Source of the DNA: Gammaproteobacteria bacterium
GTDB taxonomy: Bacteria; Pseudomonadota; Gammaproteobacteria; CAIRSR01
Length of the DNA stretch: 36,121 nucleotides
Assembly: GCA_963575715.1 (NCBI GenBank)
Contig: CAUYTW010000122.1
Coordinates: 1 to 36,121 of the forward strand
Direction: 5' to 3'
Under the pieces are notes generated by a model, which ran no database searches, had not been told where the DNA came from, and worked only from the letters and a program-made list of their open reading frames with translations. The translations under genes were made by a program, and so were the position numbers. Below are positions 15,168 to 22,836 of the stretch, piece after piece (positions within the stretch are counted from its first letter, which is position 1; every line of letters begins with the position of its first letter).

Positions 15168-16454
15168 GTGAGTAGAAGCAGCACCCGCCCTCACCAAATC
15201 AATATGGTTCAATTCCTTAACGAAGATCAATTTGATCAGCTACTCGCCCAAGGGGCGCTGCAGCGTGCCTGGATTGATGATCTCGCGCATCGAGTAGCAA
15301 CTTTTCATCGGATGATTCCCCCAATCTGCACGAACAGTCCTTATGGTACCCCCGTAGCGGTATTCAAGGCTGTGATCGAGAATTTCCGCCATCTCCGCGT
15401 TAGGTCTCAAAGTTTCGCTGATCGACGACGCGTAACCAGCCTGGAAACCTGGAGTCGAACTCAATATGCCAGGCTTGCGCCACTCATGGCCGCACGGCGA
15501 AGTGGCAAATTCGTGCGTGAATGCCACGGTGATGCGCATCTTGGTAATATTTTCCTGATCAGTGGCGAAGTGACGATTCGAGATGCCATTCAATCCAACT
15601 CAGACTTGCGCTGGATTGACACTATCAACGAGGTTGCCTTGCTTCTTATGGATTTCGATGAACGCGGCGCGTTTGATTTTGCGGCACGTTTCCTGGATCT
15701 TTACTTGGAGGACAATGGAGATTACGCCGGGCTTGCACTATTGCGTTTTTATCAAGTCTATCAAGCATTAGTCCGCGCTAAAAAAATGGCGATCCACCTG
15801 AACCGGAAAGACCTGGACATGACCGAACGGGACGCTACGCTGGCCAGCTATCGGCGTTATTTAAAGTTGGCGTTAGGGTATACCCGTCCATCACCACGTT
15901 TGCTGGTGATTGCTCATGGTCCTTCTGGCGTCGGCAAAACCACACTGACCAATCATCTCCTCCATCGCTTGGGAGCGATACGGATACGCTCAGACGTTGA
16001 ACGCAAACGATTATTTGGCCTCATGCCGCTAGAACGTTCGGAATCGCGACAATTCGAGGGAATTTATACGGCAGAAGCCAATCGACGCACCTATCAACGC
16101 ATTGAGGATCTTGCGGCGGAAGTATTAGCCGCAGGATTCACGGTGATTGTCGAGGCCACTTTTCTCAAACGGCGGGGCCGGGATGCGATGCGCGCACTTG
16201 CGGCACGGCAGGGAGCGGTCTTTGCGTTGCTTGACTTGCGTGCCACGCCCGCGACCCTCCACGCACGGATTGTTGAGCGGCAACGGGTCGGGTTGGATGC
16301 CTCAGAAGCGGGAGTGGCAGTGCTTGAGCATCAATTGGCAACTGCCGAGCCGCTCACCAACGATGAAATGGGTGCCGCGCTTTTGGTGGATACTGAGTCG
16401 AATGTAGACATGGACGATCTCGCGGCGTGGTTGCGCGCGCGCGCCTGCGGTTAA
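15168..16454 (+). CDS. APH-like / P-loop kinase fusion (COG2187-COG0645), N-terminally truncated
   Basis: A 428-residue two-domain protein. The first part is an aminoglycoside-phosphotransferase-like domain with the catalytic loop RECHGDAHLGNIFL (HGDxHxGN) and the metal-binding WIDTINEVALLLMDFD. The second is a small-molecule kinase-like domain with Walker A AHGPSGVGKTTL (about residue 247) and a lid-like VERQRVG region. Relatives carry about 100 more residues at the N-terminus, including the nucleotide-binding half of the APH domain. Here the family similarity starts abruptly at MVQFLNEDQF (about residue 13), just after the phage-like gene ends. The GTG at 15168 is the first start available. 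This is probably a remnant with an active kinase domain at best. It is convergent with the minus-strand chaperone cluster. Confidence 0.75.
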   Translation: MSRSSTRPHQINMVQFLNEDQFDQLLAQGALQRAWIDDLAHRVATFHRMIPPICTNSPYGTPVAVFKAVIENFRHLRVRSQSFADRRRVTSLETWSRTQYARLAPLMAARRSGKFVRECHGDAHLGNIFLISGEVTIRDAIQSNSDLRWIDTINEVALLLMDFDERGAFDFAARFLDLYLEDNGDYAGLALLRFYQVYQALVRAKKMAIHLNRKDLDMTERDATLASYRRYLKLALGYTRPSPRLLVIAHGPSGVGKTTLTNHLLHRLGAIRIRSDVERKRLFGLMPLERSESRQFEGIYTAEANRRTYQRIEDLAAEVLAAGFTVIVEATFLKRRGRDAMRALAARQGAVFALLDLRATPATLHARIVERQRVGLDASEAGVAVLEHQLATAEPLTNDEMGAALLVDTESNVDMDDLAAWLRARACG

Positions 16455-16474
16455 AGCCTGATTGTCGTCAGGCT
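16455..16474. terminator. Bidirectional hairpin between convergent genes
   Basis: AGCCTGA (16455-16461) and TCAGGCT (16468-16474) form a perfect 7-bp stem around TTGTCG. It directly follows the plus-strand stop and includes the minus-strand stop codon. No T run is present, so termination would be weak. Confidence 0.5.
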
Positions 16475-17964
16475 GCCTGCGCGAGCGCGGATCGTGCATT
16501 GACCGCAGCCCACTGTTCAAGATGAACTAGATCGTCCGCGCGGGTTTTTGCCAGCGGAATAATTTCTGCCAGCGACATTTTGAGGTCGCTGTTGGTCAGC
16601 TCACGATAATTATCGCTAAAGGCACGATACAGTCCGCTGACAATGGCCTCCTCAATCTCAGCGCCGGAATAGCCACGACTCGCCGATACTAGTCCCGAAA
16701 GATCGAAACGCGCTGGATCCCGTTTGCGTCGCGTGAGATGGATACTGAAGATACTCCGTCGTTCATACTCACCCGGTAAACCAACGAAAAATAGTTCATC
16801 AAAGCGACCCTTGCGAGTGAATTCCGCTGGTAGGCGTCGAATATCGTTGGCGGTGGCGATAACAAATACGGGAGCCTGGCGGTCCTCCAGCCAGGTAAGA
16901 AAAGTGCCAAATAATCGCCGCGCGACTCCGCTATCGTGAGTTTGGCCCAACCCACTGAACGCCTTTTCCAGCTCATCAATCCAAAGTATGCAAGGACTAA
17001 TCACCTCAGCGGTATGCAAGGCACGGCGCAGACGAAGTTCGGATTCACCGAGCAACGCAGCGTACACTCGCCCCAGATCCAGTCGTAGCAACGGTACCTG
17101 CCAATCCATCGCCAACGCCTTGGCGGATAGGCTTTTACCACAACCCGGCACGCCCACCAGTACCACCCCCCTGGGAGGACGCAAACCGAAATCCTGGGCA
17201 TCGGCGTCGAAGGCGCGCCGCCGTTGAGCGAACCATTCCTTGAGCCGTTCCAGACCACCAACATCGGCAAAACTGACTTCGGGTTGGCGAAATTCCAGAA
17301 TGCCTTCTTTGCGTACAATTTGTTCTTTTTCGGCTAAAACATCGGGAACGCAAGCCAGGTTCAGCTCTCCATGACGTGCGAGACTGCGGCGGAGAACACG
17401 TTCTGCCTCGCTACTGGTTAAGCCTAATACTGCCCGCGCCAAAGTTTCTTTGATCGGCTGCTCTGTTGACGGGCCACCAGAATGAGCTGCTATTGTTTCC
17501 ACTAGGTTTCCAAGTGCGGCCACGTCCGGCGACGGGTAGAACAACAGCGTGGCGTCTGCCATCAATTCCTCGGGAATCGTCGTTGGTGGACCAAGGAATA
17601 CCATGCTTTTACGAATCCGCTTGGCGGTCGCAACGGCATCACGAATCAGGCGTAAACACACAGGAGTGAAATGACGATGGATATCGAGGAATATGTAAAT
17701 AGCATCGATCGATTCCTGAATAACCTGCTCAAGGGCCAGTAGCGGATCAGATCGATTGGTTTGAGGAGTCACCCGGCGTCCTGCTTCGTCTCGTAACCCG
17801 GTGGTTTCACTCCAGATAAATAACGCGATTTCTTTTTTAATTGCCAGCCTTGCGCGCACTTGTCGTAGCGATGCCAAGGCGCGCTCTTCCTCGTAAGTTT
17901 GCAACCAAAGCAGCGGAAAACGCGCTCGTAGATGTAGCTCAATTAATTCTTCGACAGGGTTCAT
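16468..17964 (-). CDS. Ycf46-like AAA+ ATPase
   Basis: A 498-residue AAA+ ATPase of the Ycf46/COG0464 type. The N-terminal 250 residues (MNPVEELIELHLRARFPLLW, then LQTYEEERAL) match the family's degenerate first domain. The second is a full AAA module with Walker A VGVPGCGKS (about 271-278), Walker B ILWIDELEK (about 324-332), sensor 1 IATAND, and an arginine-finger region FTRKGRFDELF. The ATG at 17964 is chosen because the in-frame extension lies inside the preceding gene and lacks family similarity. Only 13 bases separate it from that gene. It is the last gene of a six-gene minus-strand cluster with Hsp70 and a thioredoxin-TPR, which suggests a remodelling or unfolding role. That is inference. 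The chloroplast and cyanobacterial homologue is otherwise linked to carbon uptake control. Confidence 0.88.
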   Translation of the reverse strand: MNPVEELIELHLRARFPLLWLQTYEEERALASLRQVRARLAIKKEIALFIWSETTGLRDEAGRRVTPQTNRSDPLLALEQVIQESIDAIYIFLDIHRHFTPVCLRLIRDAVATAKRIRKSMVFLGPPTTIPEELMADATLLFYPSPDVAALGNLVETIAAHSGGPSTEQPIKETLARAVLGLTSSEAERVLRRSLARHGELNLACVPDVLAEKEQIVRKEGILEFRQPEVSFADVGGLERLKEWFAQRRRAFDADAQDFGLRPPRGVVLVGVPGCGKSLSAKALAMDWQVPLLRLDLGRVYAALLGESELRLRRALHTAEVISPCILWIDELEKAFSGLGQTHDSGVARRLFGTFLTWLEDRQAPVFVIATANDIRRLPAEFTRKGRFDELFFVGLPGEYERRSIFSIHLTRRKRDPARFDLSGLVSASRGYSGAEIEEAIVSGLYRAFSDNYRELTNSDLKMSLAEIIPLAKTRADDLVHLEQWAAVNARSALAQAA

Positions 17965-17977
17965 AAAACAAATTAAA

Positions 17978-18709
17978 TTAATGTGTTGGCGAGGTTGATG
18001 TCTGAGCAGCGGGAGTCGATTCCTGCCCTGATTGAGAAAAACGTGTTCCGAGTTCTCCCATGACCATGCCCAAAGCAGTAATGCGTTCTTCCTGACGCGC
18101 TCCAAGAGCGCGAATTGATTCGCGTTCAAGCGCTACAGCCTGCTCTAGCGCGGCAAGACGTTCCACAATCTCGCGGAATGGTTCTTTTTGCGTGGTGGTC
18201 GCAGTCTGAATTGCAGTGCCCATGATGGTGATGGCCTTTTCAAGCCCTTCCAAATGCTTTTCAAGGGCAGTTATCCGTCGCTCGTCTACTTCATGAAAAT
18301 TATCTAATACTGCTTCCATGCGAATACTTGCCGATGAATAGGATTGAATTGCTTGAACGAGCACAATTCCTCCCAATAAGAGGATGACTAAATATTGAAT
18401 CGCTAGATGCAAATTAGCGCGCAAGAGGATCAAACGAGATGGGCGATCTTTTATCTCCATGGCTAATTCCATTGCTTGTTGAATCTCTTGATTGTCTGGT
18501 TGTATAGATTGAACCGCGCGCCAATGATCAATTGCGGCGTCGAATTGTCCCTGTTGAACTAAAATTCTACCCCGTAACAGCCCTGCACGAACTGGATCCT
18601 CAACCGGAGAGGGTAGAGTATCCAACAGGGAAAGCGCAGCACGGTAATGACCCGAGGCTGCAAGACGCTCGGCCTCGATAAAAATCGATTGAGTATTAAT
18701 AGGAGTCAT
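17978..18709 (-). CDS. Membrane TPR and coiled-coil protein of the Hsp70 cluster
   Basis: A 243-residue protein of no family I recognise. The ATG at 18709 begins MTPINTQSIFIEAERLAASG. Residues 8-90 form TPR-like helices (HYRAALSLLD, GQFDAAIDHWRAVQSIQPDN). One membrane helix follows (about 103-122, LAIQYLVILLLGGIVLVQAI), then an extended coiled coil to the C-terminus (RITALEKHLEGLEKAI, ERLAALEQAVALERESIRAL), ending in a low-complexity Ser/Thr tail. The TPR side would face the cytosol and the coiled coil the periplasm, or the reverse. Upstream in-frame codons overlap the end of the Hsp70 gene, so the later start is preferred (38-base gap). It may tether the chaperones to the inner membrane. Confidence 0.7.
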   Translation of the reverse strand: MTPINTQSIFIEAERLAASGHYRAALSLLDTLPSPVEDPVRAGLLRGRILVQQGQFDAAIDHWRAVQSIQPDNQEIQQAMELAMEIKDRPSRLILLRANLHLAIQYLVILLLGGIVLVQAIQSYSSASIRMEAVLDNFHEVDERRITALEKHLEGLEKAITIMGTAIQTATTTQKEPFREIVERLAALEQAVALERESIRALGARQEERITALGMVMGELGTRFSQSGQESTPAAQTSTSPTH

Positions 18710-18747
18710 TGCTTGCCAGCGTTTTGTGGAAAGTTTCTGGACAAACT

Positions 18748-21369
18748 TCAGGAAAGAACAATAGACGGCGATTTTCCTGTCTTTTTGGATGCCAGCCGAT
18801 CTTTGCATGGGCCAGAAAACATACAGTCTTCAATCCATTGGTGCATATCCGGAATTATTTTATCAATACGCTTGATATATTGACTAATTTGTACGACATC
18901 TTCCTTGGCAAGCATTTCCACGCCGCCTTTAGCTTCCATGCTGTCTAAAAATTCATTTGCATCGTGAACCAGAGTTACTTGCGCTACCGGCCCTTCATGG
19001 CCACCAGCGGCGAGTATTCGTAGCATTAGCTGCTCGTATGGACACACCCGGATCTCATTATCTAATTCTTGTAATTCTTTTTCTAATTGCTCATGATTGG
19101 ATCCAATGGTTAAATATTCTCGATGAATGATCGCCAAACGATTTTTATGACGCCTGGCATTCATCATTACTTCGGGATCCTTGCTTTTTTCAAGCAAATC
19201 GATAATTCGTCCTAAATTTTCCATGAGAATTTCAGTGCGTTTAGTTTTCTGCACGCGTTGCAGATAGAGGATTGTCCCCTTCATTTCAGCCAGATGCTGT
19301 TGGGCGCGCCATTGATTGCCAATACGCTCTCCACCCTCGATTTGTTGCGCACGGTGTAGATCTCTGGCGATACTTTGTTCTGCTTCTTGTTCATTCAGTT
19401 TTGATAATACCCGTTCCACTTCAAGATTACGCTTGCGAGTCTGAATATCCCGGATCACTTTAAGTTCGTTAGTGATTTCCTTCAACTGATAGGTTAATTC
19501 GTCAATAGAAGAGGGCAAGGCATCGGTTTTGGTGAATTCAGCATCGAAATCCTCACCCAGTAACTGGACATAGGCCGAAATGGTAATCTTTTGCGAACCA
19601 TCGGATTCCAGTTGCACGTCTACTTCTGTACCTGCGGGAAGATCGCGAGTAACACGGCGATCATCGCCCTTGATGATGAGCGTTCCCACGGGCACTGCGC
19701 AATTCAAAGTATTTTCTTCCTCTCCAACGATATTAAGTACCGAAGCAACCGCTGGAATCCACAAAACGTCATCATTGTCTCCCTTGCGAAGCTGCTTGGT
19801 GGTCTTGAATCTTCTACGACCATGGGCGGGAAGCGCTGCGCCGCGTTGAATAAGAATTGTCGCACTTCCATCAGCGGTTCCAATGCGCAATGAGGTCGGT
19901 TGTTGATTTTTTGGCGGGGTAACATAGGGATACCAAATACGTGGCCCTTCCTCGTGCGCAAGAATTTTTCCTTCGTTATCGTAAACATTGGTGGTGAATG
20001 TCGAAAGAAAGGGCTTTCCTTTATCAACCAGCAGCAGATCGGCCTCGAATAATCCGCGTTCATCCAAGGAAAGACGTCCACTGGACCAAAGTTTGTCATC
20101 GCGTTCGATTTCCACAGAAAGTTCCGCCATGGATATATCTTCCCCTTCCACCGCGCCCATCAGATGATAAGTGGAAATGCTGGAATGGGCATCAGCTTGA
20201 AGTTTAAGCGTGATCTGTCCCATTTTTTTGTTAGCGTGATTGTTTTCGTTATCGGGATGGGGAATTGTTGCCGCGTAGATAGCCGCTCCCTGAGCTACAG
20301 CAGTCATGGGATCAATTCGATCCAGTAATGGAATCCCAAGACGCTCACTTAAAACTTTTCTTATATAGGGTGTTTTTGTGGGGCCACCGACCAAAATGAC
20401 CGAATCAATTTGTTCGTTGCGTAATTTTTGACGTTCCAGTAGTGTTTCACAGACCTGTGCCGCGCGCGCCACATCAGGCGTAATTAATTGCTCATAGGTT
20501 TCACGGGTAATCTCCATATCAACAGGAACAGTCTCTCCATTATCATCACAAGCAAGATCTATTTCCAATTTTGCCCTGCGTTGCGTAGAGAGCTTTATTT
20601 TTAAATCCTCAATTCGCAATCTCAGTCGTCCGCGATCCTGAGAGAATCTATCGCTACGCTGAAATTGTTCCATTGGATATTCTTTTGAGAGCTGCTCCAT
20701 GATGTATTCATATAGAGTATGGTCAAAATTTCGACCTCCAAGATAATTATCTCCAGCGTGGCCATCTTCCAATACCCGCATTTCCCCTTTGCGTACCACA
20801 ACCAACGAAACATCGAGAGTCCCTCCACCTAAATCAAAGACCATCCATTGCGCGCGTTCATCAGAGGCATTGAATCCATAGGCAAGGGCTGCCGCCACAG
20901 GTTCTTGAAGAAGTTCAAAATGATGTAATCCAGCTAATTCAGCTGCGCGGCGAGTTCCTTCTACTGCTGCCTGATCGAACATGGCAGGTCGGGTAATGAT
21001 CGCTGATTTTGGACGTTCGCCCGTCTCACGCTGACAAAGATCCAGCAATTCGCCAATAACCAATCCTCCCAGTTCAGGTCCAGTGAGGGTTTTTCCCGAT
21101 GCAGAAAATTTATATTCAATATTGCGACCGATATCGGGTTTATATTCACCGATACCACTACCTTCGGTTTCGGGTAAAGTCAACAATGACTCACGCGCGG
21201 TTTTTCCCACGTATTTCGTACCGCGCTTGGTAAAATAAACAAATGAAGGCATTACCCGCTCGGTCGGAGTTGGACCTATTACCCATACTCCACTCGCTTC
21301 CATGACCGCGATGGCTGAATTGCTGGTGCCGTGATCGATGCCGATATTTACAAAACGATTGCTTGACAT
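18748..21369 (-). CDS. Divergent Hsp70 family chaperone with long C-terminal extension
   Basis: An 873-residue Hsp70, longer than DnaK (about 640). The nucleotide-binding domain shows IGIDHGTSNSAIAVME (phosphate 1), LLQEPVAAALAYGF, FDLGGGTLDVSLVVV (phosphate 2) and SVILVGGPTKTPYIRKVL (adenosine), so ATP binding should be intact. A substrate-binding-like beta region follows (about 400-600), and beyond 600 a long, mostly helical extension (LDNEIRVCPYEQLMLRILAA region) replaces the short DnaK lid. There is no C-terminal EEVD or DnaK-type acidic tail. It lies 17 bases after a possible GrpE-like gene and is preceded by a thioredoxin-TPR gene. No J-domain gene is present. It is probably a specialised cytosolic chaperone rather than the housekeeping DnaK. 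Confidence 0.9.
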   Translation of the reverse strand: MSSNRFVNIGIDHGTSNSAIAVMEASGVWVIGPTPTERVMPSFVYFTKRGTKYVGKTARESLLTLPETEGSGIGEYKPDIGRNIEYKFSASGKTLTGPELGGLVIGELLDLCQRETGERPKSAIITRPAMFDQAAVEGTRRAAELAGLHHFELLQEPVAAALAYGFNASDERAQWMVFDLGGGTLDVSLVVVRKGEMRVLEDGHAGDNYLGGRNFDHTLYEYIMEQLSKEYPMEQFQRSDRFSQDRGRLRLRIEDLKIKLSTQRRAKLEIDLACDDNGETVPVDMEITRETYEQLITPDVARAAQVCETLLERQKLRNEQIDSVILVGGPTKTPYIRKVLSERLGIPLLDRIDPMTAVAQGAAIYAATIPHPDNENNHANKKMGQITLKLQADAHSSISTYHLMGAVEGEDISMAELSVEIERDDKLWSSGRLSLDERGLFEADLLLVDKGKPFLSTFTTNVYDNEGKILAHEEGPRIWYPYVTPPKNQQPTSLRIGTADGSATILIQRGAALPAHGRRRFKTTKQLRKGDNDDVLWIPAVASVLNIVGEEENTLNCAVPVGTLIIKGDDRRVTRDLPAGTEVDVQLESDGSQKITISAYVQLLGEDFDAEFTKTDALPSSIDELTYQLKEITNELKVIRDIQTRKRNLEVERVLSKLNEQEAEQSIARDLHRAQQIEGGERIGNQWRAQQHLAEMKGTILYLQRVQKTKRTEILMENLGRIIDLLEKSKDPEVMMNARRHKNRLAIIHREYLTIGSNHEQLEKELQELDNEIRVCPYEQLMLRILAAGGHEGPVAQVTLVHDANEFLDSMEAKGGVEMLAKEDVVQISQYIKRIDKIIPDMHQWIEDCMFSGPCKDRLASKKTGKSPSIVLS

Positions 21370-21386
21370 AATTGACGATAAATAGA

Positions 21387-21932
21387 TTAAGGTGGCCTGG
21401 CAACAATACCCCGAGCGGTTTGAATCAATTTACCGTGAAGGAATATTACGGGATTTTCGCAAACCACGATTTTCGGTTTGGTCAAGGATGGATCTATTTC
21501 TGCCACCGCGATATTTTCAAAATCGAGCCTTCCTTCATGATACTCTTGTCCGGTCAGATCATGGTATTCAATCCCTTGTTGCTCGAAAGCTTGTTGTAGA
21601 TATTCCGTCGCTGTTCGCAAACGACGGACCGGGCGTGGTGGACTTGGCATTCGTTCCAGTTGCGCCAGGTGCGAGGTCAGACGAAAATGTTCATTGCAGA
21701 TATTTTTTGCGAATTCCTCGGTAATACCGCTTCCATTATGTTTTGTCAAATGCCGCCGATATTCTTCTTCAGCCTTGACAAACGGAGTAAGGGCGGCAAT
21801 TACCGCCCTGCTTGCGGACATTCGCCACGCGACGGCGACAGATGGCGTGATCCGAAACGGAGCAAAAAAACTACGCTGATATGTGTTTGCCAGAAAACGT
21901 CGCGTGCGGGAAATCAGGCATTGTAGTGACAT
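21387..21932 (-). CDS. Uncharacterised Hsp70-linked protein, possibly GrpE-like
   Basis: A 181-residue protein between the thioredoxin-TPR and Hsp70 genes (gaps of 31 and 17 bases). The N-terminal 45 residues are basic (RTRRFLANTYQR). The middle is helical (AEEEYRRHLTK, FAKNICNEHFRLTSHLAQLE). The C-terminal part has TEYLQQAFEQQGIEYHDLTG, then QEYHEG, IDPSL and VIFLHGKLIQTARGIVARP. This resembles the GrpE beta-domain pattern (G-[IV]-E-x-x-D-x-x-G-x-x-[YF]) and its terminal hydrophobic strand. GrpE is the nucleotide exchange factor of Hsp70, and the position next to a divergent Hsp70 fits that reading. The resemblance is weak and seen by eye only. It could equally be an unrelated co-chaperone. 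The start codon is uncertain. Confidence 0.6.
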   Translation of the reverse strand: MSLQCLISRTRRFLANTYQRSFFAPFRITPSVAVAWRMSASRAVIAALTPFVKAEEEYRRHLTKHNGSGITEEFAKNICNEHFRLTSHLAQLERMPSPPRPVRRLRTATEYLQQAFEQQGIEYHDLTGQEYHEGRLDFENIAVAEIDPSLTKPKIVVCENPVIFLHGKLIQTARGIVARPP

Positions 21933-21963
21933 GCGGTTTGCCGAAAAAGCAAAAATTTTATTC

Positions 21964-22836
21964 CTAGTGCAGGAGATTAACTAGACGTTTACGATAACGC
22001 ACTACTAGCTGGTTATCCGCACCGAGAAATGCAAAAATGGTGAGAAGCGCCTTACGTGCGCCATCATCACGAAATTTACGATCACGTCGCACAATTTCTA
22101 ATAAGTTTTCTATCGCTTCCAAATAATTTTTTGCTATTAATTGTGTCGTTGCCAAACAATAACGCGCGTCATGATCCAAGGGGTTTGCTGCGAGAAATGC
22201 TTCCAGGGTTTGATGATTCGTATCCCGGGCGGTCTTTACGAGTTCGAGATACGAGATAAGCATTTCTGCTTCACCAAGCTCATATTGAAATGCACTCAGA
22301 ATGGATTCTGCTTCTCGCAATTCGTTTCGCGTAAGGAATAAGCGCGCCAAATCAAGTTGTATGGCCTTATTAGCGGGTTCTAACTCAATGGCGCGACGTA
22401 AATTGACTAAAGCGTCATCAAAGTTGCCCTGTTCGCACGCTGCGGCCGCCTGTTGTCGTAATTGCCCGGCTTTTTGATCAACGTGGCGATCAAGATAACT
22501 ACGCACTACTTTTTCGGGTTGAGCACCCATGAATTCTTCCACTACTTTACCGTGGCGGAAAATTTTCACGGTGGGTAGATTCCTTACTCCATAACGCTGG
22601 GCAAGCTCTCGTTCCTGATCAGTGTTGACCTTGGCAAGAGCAAATTTACCCTGGTATTCCTGAGCAAGCCTGGCTAGCATTGGCATTAATACCTGGCACG
22701 GACCGCACCAGGCCGCCCAAAAATCGACCACTACCGGAACGTCCCGTGAACGATCAATAACTAAGGTCGGAAACGTGGTTGACGTGACATTAAAAACAAG
22801 ATTGTCTTCGGACATATTTTTAAGAGTGTCTGCCAT
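21964..22836 (-). CDS. cnoX: Thioredoxin-TPR co-chaperone, CnoX/YbbN family
   Basis: The N-terminal thioredoxin domain (about residues 12-118) carries the active site WAAWCGPC (Cys44 and Cys47) and the cis-proline RNLPTVKIF. The C-terminal half is TPR-like (NFDDALVNLRRAIELEP, NELREAESILSAF, LEAIENLLEIVRRDRKF). CnoX proteins hold oxidatively damaged clients and pass them to Hsp70 or GroEL. E. coli CnoX lacks a functional CxxC, while this one keeps CGPC and could also reduce disulfides. Two starts are possible: 22836 (MADTLKNM), which overlaps the mltD end by 17 bases, or 22815 (MSEDNLVF), which fits the family better and avoids the overlap. Neither has a clear RBS, so coupling to mltD translation is likely. 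Confidence 0.88.
   Translation of the reverse strand: MADTLKNMSEDNLVFNVTSTTFPTLVIDRSRDVPVVVDFWAAWCGPCQVLMPMLARLAQEYQGKFALAKVNTDQERELAQRYGVRNLPTVKIFRHGKVVEEFMGAQPEKVVRSYLDRHVDQKAGQLRQQAAAACEQGNFDDALVNLRRAIELEPANKAIQLDLARLFLTRNELREAESILSAFQYELGEAEMLISYLELVKTARDTNHQTLEAFLAANPLDHDARYCLATTQLIAKNYLEAIENLLEIVRRDRKFRDDGARKALLTIFAFLGADNQLVVRYRKRLVNLLH

Noticed and set aside
17965-18129. N-terminal extension of the Ycf46-like ATPase
   Set aside because: It overlaps the end of the upstream gene, and the family starts at MNPVEELIELH.
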